From contig RQYR01000009.1 in assembly GCA_003859965.1 (NCBI GenBank), forward strand, positions 1 to 64,000: a stretch of DNA of 64,000 nt. Reading direction: 5' to 3'. Below, piece by piece: positions 14,952-24,573 of this stretch. The DNA comes from Comamonadaceae bacterium OH2545_COT-014 (GTDB taxonomy: Bacteria; Pseudomonadota; Gammaproteobacteria; Burkholderiales; Burkholderiaceae_C). The first letter of the stretch is position 1. The number at the start of each line of letters is the position of its first letter. The notes under the pieces are model-generated. The model worked only from the letters and a program-made list of their open reading frames with translations, searched no databases and was not told where the DNA came from. The translations under genes were made by a program, and so were the position numbers.

Positions 14952-15611
14952 TCAGGCCAGCGCGCGCAGCACGGCGCGCACGGGGCTGGCGTCGGCCTGG
15001 GTGAGCTTGAGGGGCAGGGCGATGAGTTCGTAGTCGCCCTCGGGCACGTCGTCGAGCAACAGGTTTTCCAGCACGCGCATGTCGCGCTGGCGGATGGCCT
15101 GGTGGCTGGGCAGGTCCTTGCTGCTGGCCGGGTCGATGCTGGCGCTGTCGATGCCGATGAGGCGCACGCCGGCATCGGCCAGGCGGTGCACGGCGTCGGG
15201 GGCGAGGGCGGGCAGGGCGTCGTCCCAGCGGTTCACCGGCATGCGCTGGTAGGTGCGCACCAGCACGCGCGGCGGCAGCGCGTGCGCGGCATGGGCCAGG
15301 TGCGCCCACTGCACCAGCGGGCGCACGCCAATGGCGTGGATGACGCGGCAGGGGCCGAGGTAGGGCGCCAGATCCAGCGCGCCGGCAGCGGCGCCCTGCG
15401 GGTCGTAGTGCAGCGGCGCATCGGCATGCGCGCCCACATGCGGCGAGAGGGTGAGGGCGGCCACGTTCACGGGGCAGCCGGGAGTGATTTGCGCGCTCCA
15501 GCGCTGTTGGTAGGGCGTGTCGCCCGGAAACACGGGGCTGGCGGCATGCACCGGCGGGGAGATGTCCCACAGGCGGCGGGCAGGCTCGGAAAACATGGGG
15601 GCGGCTGGCAT
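14952..15611 (-). CDS. kynB: Kynurenine formamidase (cyclase family)
   Basis: KynB hydrolyses N-formylkynurenine to kynurenine and formate, the second step between KynA and KynU. The 219-residue protein shows WDISPPV near 15, FPGDTPY near 28, the metal-binding SPHVGAHADAPLHY near 56-69, and GIDSASIDPASSKDLPSH near 153. This is the bacterial cyclase-type enzyme. ATG 15611 is used; an ATG five codons later is possible. As first gene of the operon it should carry the promoter in 15612-15759, where I see no clear operator. The pathway ends at anthranilate here. Confidence 0.92.
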   Translation of the reverse strand: MPAAPMFSEPARRLWDISPPVHAASPVFPGDTPYQQRWSAQITPGCPVNVAALTLSPHVGAHADAPLHYDPQGAAAGALDLAPYLGPCRVIHAIGVRPLVQWAHLAHAAHALPPRVLVRTYQRMPVNRWDDALPALAPDAVHRLADAGVRLIGIDSASIDPASSKDLPSHQAIRQRDMRVLENLLLDDVPEGDYELIALPLKLTQADASPVRAVLRALA

Positions 15612-15759
15612 GGCGCGGCGAAGTTAGCGGTTTGCGCCGCGCGTGGTGTCGCTTATTTCCAACGTCAGGGATTTCACCGAGGCCCGGCGAGGCTTTGCAA
15701 CGCCGCAGACCGCCCAAATCCGCTTGATTGCCCGCCGTGCGGAGACTTTGAACAGGCCC

Positions 15760-17577
15760 TCAGGCCCGCCACTGCCTGGCGCCTTGCTGGGCGCGCCAGA
15801 GGGCGGCGTAGCGGCCATCTTTGGCCAGCAGTTCGGCGTGCGTGCCGGTCTCCAGGGCGTGGCCCTGGTCGATGACGATGATTTGCCCGGCCCCGGCGAT
15901 GGTGGAGAGGCGGTGGGCGATGACGATCACGGTGCGCTCGCGCACCAGCGCCTCGATGGCGCGCTGCACGGCCAGCTCGCTTTCGGTATCGAGCGCGGCG
16001 GTGGGCTCGTCCAGCACGACGATGGGCGCATCTTTCAGCATCGCCCGGGCGATGCTGATGCGCTGGCGCTCGCCGCCCGAGAGGCTGGCACCCATTTCGC
16101 CGATGCGGGTGTGCCAGCCCTGGGGCAGGCGCTCGATGAAGTCCAGGCACTGCGCGGCGCGGGCGGCCTGGCGCACTTCGTCTTCGCTGGCCTCGGGGCG
16201 GGCCATGCGGATGTTGGCCAGCACGCTGTCGTTGAACAGGTACACGTCCTGAAAGACGACGGAAACCAGCCGTCCCAGCGACTCGGGCGGGATGTGGCGC
16301 ACGTCCACCCCGCCAATGCACACGCGGCCGGCCTGCGGATCGGCATGGCGCATGAGCAGGCGGGTGATGGTGGTTTTGCCCCCGCCCGAGGGGCCGACCA
16401 GCGCCGTCATGCCGCGCGCGGGCAGGCGGGCGCAAAAGCCTTGCAGCACGGGCGGGGCGCCGTCGGCGTAGGCGAAGTCCACGTTCTCAAAGGCAATGTC
16501 GAAGGCCGTGGGCGCCTGCGCGGGCGCGGCTTGCGGCAGCGGCGGCACGGCCAGCAGGGCGTGAATGCGCTCCAGCCCGGTTTCGATGAGTTCCACGATG
16601 GCCGTCATCGACACCACGGTCGAGAGCGGCTCGCCAAAGCGCGCCAGCATCACGGCCACGGCGGCCAGCACGGCCACGTCCATCTGCCCGCGCACGGCCC
16701 AGCTCACTCCCGCTGCCATGACCAGCAGCAGCGACAGCTCCACCACGCTGCTGATGATGAGGTTGGGCCGCAGCCCTTTTTTCTGCCCCAGCGCCTGCAT
16801 GCGCTCCAGCCGCTCGAAGCTCTCTTGCAGGCGCGCGGCGCGCGCGCCGGTGCAGCGCGCCGCGCGCAGCACGGCCAGGCCCTGGGCGTACTCCAGCACG
16901 TCGCCGCTGCACTGCGCGTTGGCCTCGGCCAGCGCGCGCATGCCGCGCCCGAAAGCGGGCCGCCGCCAGCGGTACAGCGGTATCAGCGACGGAAACACCA
17001 GCAGCAGGGCCAGGCCCAGCCGCCAGTCCCAGGCCAGCACGCCCAGCGCGGCGGCCAGCGGCGTCAGCGCCGACTGGGTGATGAGCGTGGCGATGGTGAT
17101 GGTGTAGTTCAGCCCCTCGTCCACGTTGCCCAGCAGGGCCGCGCCCATTTCGCCCGCGCGTTTTTGCTGCAGTTGCAGCAGCGGCATGCGGCGCAACTGC
17201 TCGCCCGCCAGGCTGCGCAGGCGGTGCACGGCATCGGCCTGCTGGCCGCCGTAGTCGAACCACTGCGCCCGCCAGCGCAGCGCCAGCGCGGCCAGCGCCA
17301 GCGCCCCAAAGCCCAGCAGCCAGGGCAGCGCCGCCGCCAGCGCCTGCGCGCCAGCCATGCGGCCCTGCGTCGCTGGCAGCAGCGCGCTGAAGATGGGCAG
17401 CATCAGCGCCAGCGCCAGCCCTTGCAGCACGGCGGCGGCGGCCAGCATCAAGAGGCTGCGCCGCAGCGCGTGCGCATGGGGCGCGGCGCTGTCGATGAGC
17501 AGCCGCCAGGTGGCGCGCCAAGACCGGGTTGGGGGCCGGGTGGAGGAGCGGGTGGGCAAGCGTGCAGGGGCGTTCAT
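15760..17577 (-). CDS. ABC transporter ATPase/permease, YbtQ-like (siderophore uptake)
   Basis: This 605-residue half-transporter has about six membrane helices (residues ~40-300) and a C-terminal ATPase with Walker A GPSGGGKTT near 382, signature LSGGERQ near 481, Walker B VVLDEPTAALD near 504 and the switch histidine in AHRLS. It resembles an exporter in fold, but paired YbtP/YbtQ-type subunits import ferric siderophores. ATG 17577 overlaps the stop of the upstream partner (ATGA), fixing the start. The neighbouring TonB receptor and AraC regulator support iron uptake. The siderophore is unknown and no biosynthesis genes are present. Confidence 0.82.
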   Translation of the reverse strand: MNAPARLPTRSSTRPPTRSWRATWRLLIDSAAPHAHALRRSLLMLAAAAVLQGLALALMLPIFSALLPATQGRMAGAQALAAALPWLLGFGALALAALALRWRAQWFDYGGQQADAVHRLRSLAGEQLRRMPLLQLQQKRAGEMGAALLGNVDEGLNYTITIATLITQSALTPLAAALGVLAWDWRLGLALLLVFPSLIPLYRWRRPAFGRGMRALAEANAQCSGDVLEYAQGLAVLRAARCTGARAARLQESFERLERMQALGQKKGLRPNLIISSVVELSLLLVMAAGVSWAVRGQMDVAVLAAVAVMLARFGEPLSTVVSMTAIVELIETGLERIHALLAVPPLPQAAPAQAPTAFDIAFENVDFAYADGAPPVLQGFCARLPARGMTALVGPSGGGKTTITRLLMRHADPQAGRVCIGGVDVRHIPPESLGRLVSVVFQDVYLFNDSVLANIRMARPEASEDEVRQAARAAQCLDFIERLPQGWHTRIGEMGASLSGGERQRISIARAMLKDAPIVVLDEPTAALDTESELAVQRAIEALVRERTVIVIAHRLSTIAGAGQIIVIDQGHALETGTHAELLAKDGRYAALWRAQQGARQWRA

Positions 17578-19379
17578 GCCTGCCCCCCTGGCAGGCGCCA
17601 GCCCTGCGCCTGCTCCCAGCTGTGCCACAGGCGGGCGTAGCGCCCGCCGCGCGCCAGCAGCGCCGCGTGCCGCCCCTGCTCCAGCAATCGGCCCTGGTCA
17701 AACACCAGGATCTGGTCGGCGTCCTGCACGGTGGCCAGGCGGTGCGCCACCAGCAGCACGGTCTTGCCCCGCATCAGGGCTGCGAGCGCCTGCACCAGCG
17801 CGGCCTCGTTCTCGGGGTCGGCAAAGGCGGTGGCCTCGTCCAGCACCAGGATGGGGCGGTTTTGCAAGATGGCGCGGGCGATGGTGATGCGCTGGCGCTG
17901 GCCGCCCGAGAGCTGCACGCCGCGCTCGCCCGCCGGGCTGTCGTAGCCCTGTGGCAGCGCCATGATGAAGTCGTGCGCCTGCGCCGCGCGGGCGGCGGCC
18001 ATCACCGCGTCCATGCTGGCCTCGGGGCAGCCCAGGCGGATGTTGTCGGCGATGCTGCCGGCAAAGAGAAAGGTGTCCTGAAACACGAAGGCCACTTGCT
18101 GCATCAGCGTGTCGGCCCGCATCTCGCGCACGTTGGCGCCGCCCACCAGCACGCGGCCCGCGCTCACGTCCCAAAAGCGCGGAATCAGCCGCGCCACCGT
18201 GCTTTTGCCCGCGCCCGATGGGCCCACCAGCGCCGTCACGCGGCCCGCCGGAGCCGTGAAGCTCACCCCTTGCAGCACGGGCGCGCCGCCTGCTTCGTAG
18301 CTGAAATGCACGTTGTCAAACACCACGCTGGTGTCCTGCGGCTGCGCGCCTGGCGCGGCCACTTCGGGCAGGGGCGGCTCGGCCAGCAGGCGCTGGATGC
18401 GGCCCACGCTGAGCTTGGCCTTTTCGATCAAGTGGTGCAGGCTCATCAGCGGCATCAGTGATTCGGCCAGCCCTGCGCCCAGCAGCAGCGCCGCCACCCA
18501 CACATCGAATGTCAGCTTGCCGCCCGCCAGCAGCCAGGCGCCCAGCCCCAGCAGCACCGCCAGCGTGGGCAGCATGGAGAGAATGGCGATCGAAAAGCGC
18601 GCCACGAAGCGCACACTGGCGTACCAGTGCCGCAGCACCTGCCGGTAGGCCGCCAGCGCCGCCTGGTAGCGCCCGAAGCTGGCGCTGCCCGTGTCAAAGG
18701 TGCGCACCACCGGCATGGCCTGCACGAACTCGACGATGGCCGCGGCCACCTGCTCGCGCGCGGCGTTGTAGCGCGCGCTCACCTCGCGGCTGCCGCCGAC
18801 GACGAGCGCCATCAGCGCAAAGCCCAGCGCGGGCACGGCCAGCGCCGCCAGCGCCAGCCGCCAGTCCAGCCACAGCAGGGCCGCCAGCGCCGCCAGCGGC
18901 GCGGCGCAGGCCCGCGCGAGCAGCGGCGTGGAATCGGCCACGAACACGTGCAGCGCCTGCACGTCGTCGTGCATCACCTTGGCCACAGGCCCCGCGCCCA
19001 GCGCCTGCGCCCGCCCCAGCGGCAGCCGCGCCAGGTGCGCCGCCAGCTGCGTGCGCAGCAGCACCTCCAGCCGGAAGGCCGCGTGGTGCGACACGTCAAA
19101 GGCCAGCAGCCGCAGCACGAAGGCCGCCACCGTGCACAGCGCCAGCGCCAGCATGGGCGCCCAGGGCCACTGCCCCGGCGCCAGCAGCAGCGCGCGCAGC
19201 GCCAGCGCTAGACAGGCCAGCGTCCCCACGCCCAGCGCCGCCGAGGCGCAGGCCAGCGCCACGGCCAGCCCCACGCGCTCGCGCACCGGGGCCATGATGC
19301 GCCAGGGGCTGTCCGTGGCGGGCGGCTGATCAGAAGCGGCGGACGCGGCAGGTACGGCGGACTCAGGCGCTTGGCTCAT
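17574..19379 (-). CDS. ABC transporter ATPase/permease, YbtP-like (siderophore uptake)
   Basis: This 601-residue half-transporter has membrane helices at about 35-320 and an ATPase with Walker A GPSGAGKST near 390, signature LSGGQRQ near 490 and Walker B followed by DEATAFADPENE. The phenylalanine in that D-loop region (ATAFADPENE, where exporters have ATSALD) is what I know from YbtP/IrtA-like iron-siderophore transporters. It pairs with the overlapping next gene to form a heterodimer in the inner membrane. It lies 96 bases after the receptor gene and is probably part of the same operon. Confidence 0.83.
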   Translation of the reverse strand: MSQAPESAVPAASAASDQPPATDSPWRIMAPVRERVGLAVALACASAALGVGTLACLALALRALLLAPGQWPWAPMLALALCTVAAFVLRLLAFDVSHHAAFRLEVLLRTQLAAHLARLPLGRAQALGAGPVAKVMHDDVQALHVFVADSTPLLARACAAPLAALAALLWLDWRLALAALAVPALGFALMALVVGGSREVSARYNAAREQVAAAIVEFVQAMPVVRTFDTGSASFGRYQAALAAYRQVLRHWYASVRFVARFSIAILSMLPTLAVLLGLGAWLLAGGKLTFDVWVAALLLGAGLAESLMPLMSLHHLIEKAKLSVGRIQRLLAEPPLPEVAAPGAQPQDTSVVFDNVHFSYEAGGAPVLQGVSFTAPAGRVTALVGPSGAGKSTVARLIPRFWDVSAGRVLVGGANVREMRADTLMQQVAFVFQDTFLFAGSIADNIRLGCPEASMDAVMAAARAAQAHDFIMALPQGYDSPAGERGVQLSGGQRQRITIARAILQNRPILVLDEATAFADPENEAALVQALAALMRGKTVLLVAHRLATVQDADQILVFDQGRLLEQGRHAALLARGGRYARLWHSWEQAQGWRLPGGQA

Positions 19380-19475
19380 GGGCGGGCAAGAGGTTTGTTG
19401 CGATCACAAGCCCATCTGCTTGCGCACCTGGGCTGCTGGGTCAAATCCAGTCTGGCTTGATGAAGCTTGATGAGA

Positions 19476-21608
19476 TCAGAAGTGGTGCGTCAGCCCGACG
19501 CCGAAGCTGCGCCCGCGCGCGGGCATGCCCGCTTGCAGGCCGGGCCTGATCTGGTAGCCGAAAAGGTCGTAGCGCTCGTCCAGCAGGTTGTCGCCCCACA
19601 GGTACAGCTCGGTGTTGCCACTGACCACGCCCAGGCGCAGGTCCACTTTGTTGTAGCTGTCCAGGTCAAAGCTGTTTTGCACATCGGCGGCGCGTTTGCC
19701 CACGTGGCGCAGCGTCATGCGCGCGTTGAGCACGGGCGAGCGCAGGCCCCAGAAGGCAGGCAGCGCGCGCTGCCACTGCACGCCCAGCAGGGCAGACAGG
19801 CGCGGCACGTCGGGCAGGCGGTTGCCCGCGTGCACGTCGCCCGCCGGGGTGTTGGTGATGACGTCGCGGCGGATGTCGCCCTTGATCCAGCTCAGCGCGC
19901 CGCTGAAGCTCAAGCCGCCGCCAGCGCGCCACTGCGCATCCAGCTCCAGCCCCTGGCTGCGGGTGTCGGCGCTGATGTACTGGTTGGCCAGGGTGCCGGG
20001 GTTGAAGGCGATCAGGTGGTCGTTCTTGACGCGGCTGGCAAACAGCGCCGCGTTCAGGTGCAGGCGCCCGCCCGCCAGCTCGTGCTTGGCGCCCAGCTCC
20101 AGCGTGTCCACCTTGCTGCTGAGGTAGGGCACGCCATCGGCTACCTGCGTGGCGTATTCGTTGAAGCCGCCTGCCTTGGCGCCGCGTGCGTAGGTCAGGT
20201 AGACATTGGTTTGCGCGCTGGCGGCCCAGCCCAGGCCCAGGCGGCCGGTGCTCAGGCCATCGCTCAGGCTGCGGCTGTCGGATGTGGTGGCAAAGCCCCG
20301 CGGGCTGTAGAGAGCGCCGTAGTTTTTGCGCTCGCGCGTGTGGCGCAGGCCGGTGGTGAGCTTGAGCTGCCGGCCCAGCGGCCAGGTGGCTTCGCCATAA
20401 ATGGCGCTGGCGCGGGTGTCCATGTCGTGGTCGAACAGGCCGCCAGGGTGGCTTTGCATGTAGCGGCGGCCGCTCCGATAGTGGTTCAGGCCCGCGACCC
20501 AGAAGGTGCGGCTGCCCGGCAGCGAGGCAAGGCGCAGGTCGTGGTTCCAGTTCGTGCCGTCTTCCAGCACCCGCTGGGGCAACTCCATGTTCACGCCGAG
20601 CATGGGCAGGACGACTTCGCTGCCGGTCATGTTGATGACATCGCTGTCCGTGCGCTCATGGCTGCTGGCCGCCGTCAGCCGCGCCCAGGGAAGATCGTGC
20701 TGCAATTGAACGGCGTATTGGCCGATCTGGCGGCGGTTGTCGTCGATCAGCCCGTCGCGGCTCAGGCTCTGGCCCGGCGGATCGCCATAAGGGCGCAGCA
20801 GCATGGATCCCTGATAGCGCCGGGCGTCGTGGCCGCTGGCGCGCAGCACGACCTCGGTAGCGGCCTGCGGCTGCCACAGCAAGCTGGCGCGCCAGCTCAA
20901 GTCGCGCGGACGCGAGACGGGCTTGCCCGTGTTCAGGTTCACGTAGTCGTAGTCCTGTGCGTTGTGGCGCAGGGCCAGACGGGCGGCGGCGCGCTGGCCC
21001 AGCGGCAGATTGAACGCGCCTTCGGCCAGATGCTGGTGGCCGCTGCCCGCTTCGGCGCGGGCGTGGCCGCCGGTGTGGCCCAGCACGGGGCGGCGGGTGT
21101 GGATGTTGATCGCGCCCGCGCTGCTGCTGCGGCCAAACAGGGCGTTTTGCGGGCCTTTGAGCACTTCGACCTGTTCCACATCGAGCAAGCCCAGCGCTGC
21201 GTTGCCCGCGCTGGTGGGAACGCCATCCACATCGACGACCACGGACGTGTCGTCCGGCCCTGACTGGTAAAGCGAGCCGATGCCGCGTATGCGCACGTTG
21301 GCGTTGCTGGCGCCGCCCCAGGTGTTGACCTCCACGCCCGGCGTGCCGCGCAGCAGATCCTCCAGATGGTTGAGGCGGCGCTCCTCCAGCTCAACCTCAT
21401 CCACGGCCTGCACCGTCAAAGGCAGGTCGCGCGCCTGCTCGGCGCTGCGGCGGGCCTGCACGGTCACGGCGGGCAGGGTGGTGGCGTCCTCCGCACCGGC
21501 AGGGGCGGCCGGCGCCTGCCCCGCGGCAGGCAGTGCGGCGCAGGCCAGCAGGGCGGCGGCCAGAGAAGGGCAAACACGGCCCGGGGGCCAGGGCTGAAGA
21601 GGGGGCAC
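19476..21608 (-). CDS. TonB-dependent outer-membrane siderophore receptor
   Basis: This 710-residue receptor has a signal peptide ending near residue 31 (LPAAGQA), a plug domain with LPLTVQAVDEVELEERR, RIRGIGSL near 108 and VEVLKGPQNALFGRSSSAGAI split across 145-166, and a 22-strand barrel ending in the terminal phenylalanine of GVGLTHHF. It would take a ferric siderophore into the periplasm using TonB energy. GTG 21608 is preceded by AAGGAG with a six-base spacer. The gap before it carries an inverted repeat shared with the regulator gene. The family suggests FyuA-like ligands, but specificity cannot be read. Confidence 0.88.
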   Translation of the reverse strand: MPPLQPWPPGRVCPSLAAALLACAALPAAGQAPAAPAGAEDATTLPAVTVQARRSAEQARDLPLTVQAVDEVELEERRLNHLEDLLRGTPGVEVNTWGGASNANVRIRGIGSLYQSGPDDTSVVVDVDGVPTSAGNAALGLLDVEQVEVLKGPQNALFGRSSSAGAINIHTRRPVLGHTGGHARAEAGSGHQHLAEGAFNLPLGQRAAARLALRHNAQDYDYVNLNTGKPVSRPRDLSWRASLLWQPQAATEVVLRASGHDARRYQGSMLLRPYGDPPGQSLSRDGLIDDNRRQIGQYAVQLQHDLPWARLTAASSHERTDSDVINMTGSEVVLPMLGVNMELPQRVLEDGTNWNHDLRLASLPGSRTFWVAGLNHYRSGRRYMQSHPGGLFDHDMDTRASAIYGEATWPLGRQLKLTTGLRHTRERKNYGALYSPRGFATTSDSRSLSDGLSTGRLGLGWAASAQTNVYLTYARGAKAGGFNEYATQVADGVPYLSSKVDTLELGAKHELAGGRLHLNAALFASRVKNDHLIAFNPGTLANQYISADTRSQGLELDAQWRAGGGLSFSGALSWIKGDIRRDVITNTPAGDVHAGNRLPDVPRLSALLGVQWQRALPAFWGLRSPVLNARMTLRHVGKRAADVQNSFDLDSYNKVDLRLGVVSGNTELYLWGDNLLDERYDLFGYQIRPGLQAGMPARGRSFGVGLTHHF

Positions 21609-21653
21609 GGCAGTCTCCTTGTCCCTTCACGAAGAAGGCGGGTGCAATGTTTG

Positions 21654-21679
21654 AATGCAAGTCATTTTTGTTGACTTGC
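21654..21679. promoter_or_regulatory. Candidate AraC-regulator site before the receptor gene
   Basis: GCAAGTCA (21657-21664) and TGACTTGC (21672-21679) form a perfect 8-bp inverted repeat with a seven-base spacer. The minus strand also holds AAATGACTTGCATT (21654-21667), found again exactly at 22890-22903 before the AraC gene. It is the best candidate for the regulator's binding site. Confidence 0.6.
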
Positions 21680-21728
21680 CATCGCCAAAACGGGAAACGG
21701 CTGGCCCGGACGGGAAATTAATCAGGCG

Positions 21729-22814
21729 TCAGGATGTGCGCTCGCGCAGGCTGGAGGGCAGGTGGCCGTGCGCCTGCGCAAAGGCGCGGGCAAAGCGGCT
21801 GGCGCTGGCATAGCCCACGTGGCGGGCCACCTCCTGCACACTCAAGCGCCCTTCTTCCAGCAAGGCCGCGGCCTGCTGCATGCGCAACTGGCGCAGGTAA
21901 GCGGCCACGCCCAGGCCGGTGCGGGCCTTGAAGTCGCGCTTCAGATAGCACTCATTGGTGCCGATGCGTCGCGCCAGCGTGTGGATGGAAAGGGGCTGGG
22001 CGTATTCGGCGTGGATGATGTCCAGCGCCTCATCCACGGCGCGGCGCTGGCGCGCGTGCAAGGGGCTGTGCGCGTGCGCATCGGGCAGGGCCAGCCACTG
22101 CCCCAGCAGGCCCAGGGCCAGCCCTTCGAGCTGCAGGCTGTGCGCCAGGGTCATGCCCGGCGCGCTGCCTGGCCCGCTGCTGCCCTGCCAGGCCATGTGC
22201 AGGGCCAGCAGGCGGGCGGCGTCGCGCCGCATGGCCGCGTTCATGGGCAGGGCGTTGATGGGCTGCAAATCATTGCGGTGCCGCAGGCAATGCAGCAGGC
22301 GCTGCTCGGCCAAGTGCCCTTCGGGCTGGGCCAGCCAGTGCAGCAAGGCGGTATGCGGCAAGGCCAATGCCACGTAACGCACCGTGCCGGGGTGAACAAG
22401 CTGACCCCTCTGGCAATCGGCCACGCCGCAGCCCCAGTACATCGCGCCCTCGCCATCCATGTGCTCGCGCTGCCCGCTGCTGTCGCGCCAGCTCATGCCG
22501 CCAGCAATCGGGTAGAACAGGGTGAGGGCGCAGGCATCGGGCTGCTCTGCGGGCTTGAAACAAACCCCTTTGGGCGTCTGCATGTGAAAGCTGCACAACG
22601 CCAGGCCGCCGGGCATTTCCGCCAGGCCCGCGCAGCCGCGCATGGCGCTCTCGGCGAACACGCTGCGCGCCTCGCGCCGCCCGCCCACCACATCGCTGAC
22701 CGGCAGCCAGCGCCCCAGATTGCGCTGCATGCAGTCAAACGGCAGCAAGGGCTCGCCGCCGCTGGCCGTGGCCACAGCAGCGGAGGCAGACAAGGCATCA
22801 GGGGCGCACGACAT
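21729..22814 (-). CDS. AraC family regulator (YbtA/PchR-like)
   Basis: This 361-residue regulator has a ligand domain of about 250 residues and a C-terminal AraC DNA-binding domain with two helix-turn-helix units: IHTLARRIGTNECYLKRDFK near 278 and VQEVARHVGYASASRFARAF near 323. YbtA/PchR-type members bind a ferric siderophore and activate the receptor and transporter genes. I chose ATG 22814; the open frame continues into the glnA promoter region, which is not credible coding. It lies upstream of the receptor on the same strand, 120 bases apart. Autoregulation is likely from the shared motif. Confidence 0.83.
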   Translation of the reverse strand: MSCAPDALSASAAVATASGGEPLLPFDCMQRNLGRWLPVSDVVGGRREARSVFAESAMRGCAGLAEMPGGLALCSFHMQTPKGVCFKPAEQPDACALTLFYPIAGGMSWRDSSGQREHMDGEGAMYWGCGVADCQRGQLVHPGTVRYVALALPHTALLHWLAQPEGHLAEQRLLHCLRHRNDLQPINALPMNAAMRRDAARLLALHMAWQGSSGPGSAPGMTLAHSLQLEGLALGLLGQWLALPDAHAHSPLHARQRRAVDEALDIIHAEYAQPLSIHTLARRIGTNECYLKRDFKARTGLGVAAYLRQLRMQQAAALLEEGRLSVQEVARHVGYASASRFARAFAQAHGHLPSSLRERTS

Positions 22815-22889
22815 GCGGCAAGGCTCCAATCCGGGGTGTTCCGGCAGTCCGGCAACCCGGCAGGGCGGGCCTGCGGAATGCCGTATTGC

Positions 22890-22903
22890 AAATGACTTGC
22901 ATT
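22890..22903. promoter_or_regulatory. Candidate AraC-regulator site before its own gene
   Basis: AAATGACTTGCATT is identical to the 14-mer at 21654-21667 on the other strand. It lies 76 bases before the AraC start codon, in opposite orientation to the receptor-side copy relative to transcription. Confidence 0.55.
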
Positions 22904-23003
22904 TTGCTCCAAGGGCGGCTGTACACGCCGTCCGTATCGCCCGAAAAGCCTGTACGGGCGTGCGCCATTCGTGTGCTGCTGCATGCACCAACATGCACCA
23001 GCA

Positions 23004-23020
23004 TGCGCCGTTTTGGTGCG
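23004..23020 (+). promoter_or_regulatory. NtrC-binding site upstream of glnA
   Basis: TGCGCC-GTTTT-GGTGCG fits the NtrC consensus TGCACC-N5-GGTGCA with one symmetrical change per arm. Additional TGCACCA half-sites lie at about 22984-23000 and a GGTGCA at about 23035. All lie 75-115 bases before the sigma-54 promoter, a normal enhancer distance. Confidence 0.75.
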
Positions 23021-23096
23021 GCGCGGCATGTGCGGGGTGCATGCCGCTCGTACCGGGCAAGTCTGCTGCGGCACGCATTGACCGTGCAGGCGCGGC

Positions 23097-23112
23097 TGGC
23101 ACATGTTTTGCT
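23097..23112 (+). promoter_or_regulatory. Sigma-54 promoter of glnA
   Basis: TGGCAC, five bases, then TTGCT matches the -24/-12 consensus TGGCACG-N4-TTGCW with exact spacing. The predicted transcript would start near 23123, about 30 bases before the glnA ATG. Confidence 0.8.
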
Positions 23113-23153
23113 CTTGCCTCTCCGTTGTGTTTTCCCGCGAACAGGAGTGCCCC

Positions 23154-24569
23154 ATGGCAAGAACAATCGACGACGTTATGAAGATGGTGCAGGACAACGA
23201 CATCAAGTTCGTTGATTTCCGCTTCACCGACACCCGTGGCAAAGAGCAGCACGTCACCGTGCCGGTGTCACATTTCGATGAAGACAAGTTCCACAGCGGC
23301 CATGCGTTCGATGGTTCTTCGGTGGCGGGCTGGAAGGGCATTGAAGCCTCGGACATGTTGCTCATGCCCGACCCCGGCACTGCCAACATCGACCCTTTCT
23401 TCGAAGAGCCCACGCTGCTGCTCACCTGCGACGTGGTGGACCCGGCCGACGGCACCCCTTACGAGCGCGACCCGCGCAGCATTGCCAAGCGCGCCGAGGC
23501 CTATCTGAAAGCTTCCAGCCTGGGCGACACCGCCTACTTCGGCCCCGAGCCGGAGTTTTTCCTCTTTGACGGCGTGCGCTGGGAAAACAGCCCCGGCAAG
23601 GCTGGCTTCGAGATCGAGGAGTACGAAGCGCCCTGGAACACCGGCGCGCGGCTCGAAGGCGGCAACCGCGGCCACCGCCCCACGGTCAAGGGCGGCTATT
23701 TTCCTGTGCCGCCGGTGGACAGCACGCAGGACATGCGCGCCGAGATGTCGTTGGTGCTTGAGTCACTGGGCATCCCCGTGGAGGTGTTTCACCACGAAGT
23801 GGCTGGCGCAGGCCAGAATGAAATCGGCACGAAGTTCAGTACCCTGGTTCAGCGCGCGGACTGGACACAGCTGCAAAAGTACGTCATCCACAACGTGGCC
23901 AACCTCTACGGCAAAACGGCCACCTTCATGCCCAAGCCCATCGTGGGCGACAACGGCTCGGGCATGCACGTGCACCAATCGGTCTGGAAGGACGGCAAGA
24001 ACCTGTTTGCGGGTGAGGGCTACGCGGGCCTGTCGGACTTTGCGCTGTACTACATCGGCGGCATCATCAAGCACGCGCGCGCGCTCAACGCCATCACCAA
24101 CCCCGGCACCAACAGCTACAAGCGCCTGGTGCCCGGCTTTGAAGCGCCGGTCAAGCTGGCCTACTCGGCCAAGAACCGCTCGGCCTCCATCCGCGTGCCC
24201 TTCGTCACCAACCCCAAAGCGCGCCGCGTGGAGGCGCGCTTTCCCGATCCGCTGATGAACCCCTACCTGGGCTTTGCCGCGCTGCTCATGGCCGGGCTGG
24301 ACGGGGTGGAAAACAAAATCCACCCCGGCGAGGCGGCCACCAAAGACCTGTACCACCTGCCGCCCGAGGAAGACGCGCTGATTCCCACCGTCTGCCACAG
24401 CCTGGATCAGGCGCTGGAGGCGCTGGACGCCGACCGGGCCTTCCTCACCAAGGGCGGCGTATTCACCGACGCCATGCTGGACGCCTACATCGAGCTGAAG
24501 ATGGGCGAAGTCACGCGCTTTCGCCAGGCCGTGCACCCGCTGGAATTCGAGATGTATTACTCGCTGTAA
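23154..24569 (+). CDS. glnA: Glutamine synthetase type I
   Basis: GlnA makes glutamine from glutamate, ammonia and ATP as a cytosolic dodecamer. The 471-residue protein has DGSSVAGW near 50, the metal-binding [12 protein letters not shown] near 124-135, [10 protein letters not shown] near 265, the glutamate-site NRSAS..RVP near 338, and the adenylylation tyrosine in [10 protein letters not shown] near 398, so activity is probably controlled by GlnE. AGGAG precedes the ATG. The sigma-54 promoter and NtrC box make it a member of the nitrogen regulon, with ntrBC and gltBD in the same window. Confidence 0.97.
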   Translation: MARTIDDVMKMVQDNDIKFVDFRFTDTRGKEQHVTVPVSHFDEDKFHSGHAFDGSSVAGWKGIEASDMLLMPDPGTANIDPFFEEPTLLLTCDVVDPADGTPYERDPRSIAKRAEAYLKASSLGDTAYFGPEPEFFLFDGVRWENSPGKAGFEIEEYEAPWNTGARLEGGNRGHRPTVKGGYFPVPPVDSTQDMRAEMSLVLESLGIPVEVFHHEVAGAGQNEIGTKFSTLVQRADWTQLQKYVIHNVANLYGKTATFMPKPIVGDNGSGMHVHQSVWKDGKNLFAGEGYAGLSDFALYYIGGIIKHARALNAITNPGTNSYKRLVPGFEAPVKLAYSAKNRSASIRVPFVTNPKARRVEARFPDPLMNPYLGFAALLMAGLDGVENKIHPGEAATKDLYHLPPEEDALIPTVCHSLDQALEALDADRAFLTKGGVFTDAMLDAYIELKMGEVTRFRQAVHPLEFEMYYSL

Positions 24570-24573
24570 AGCC

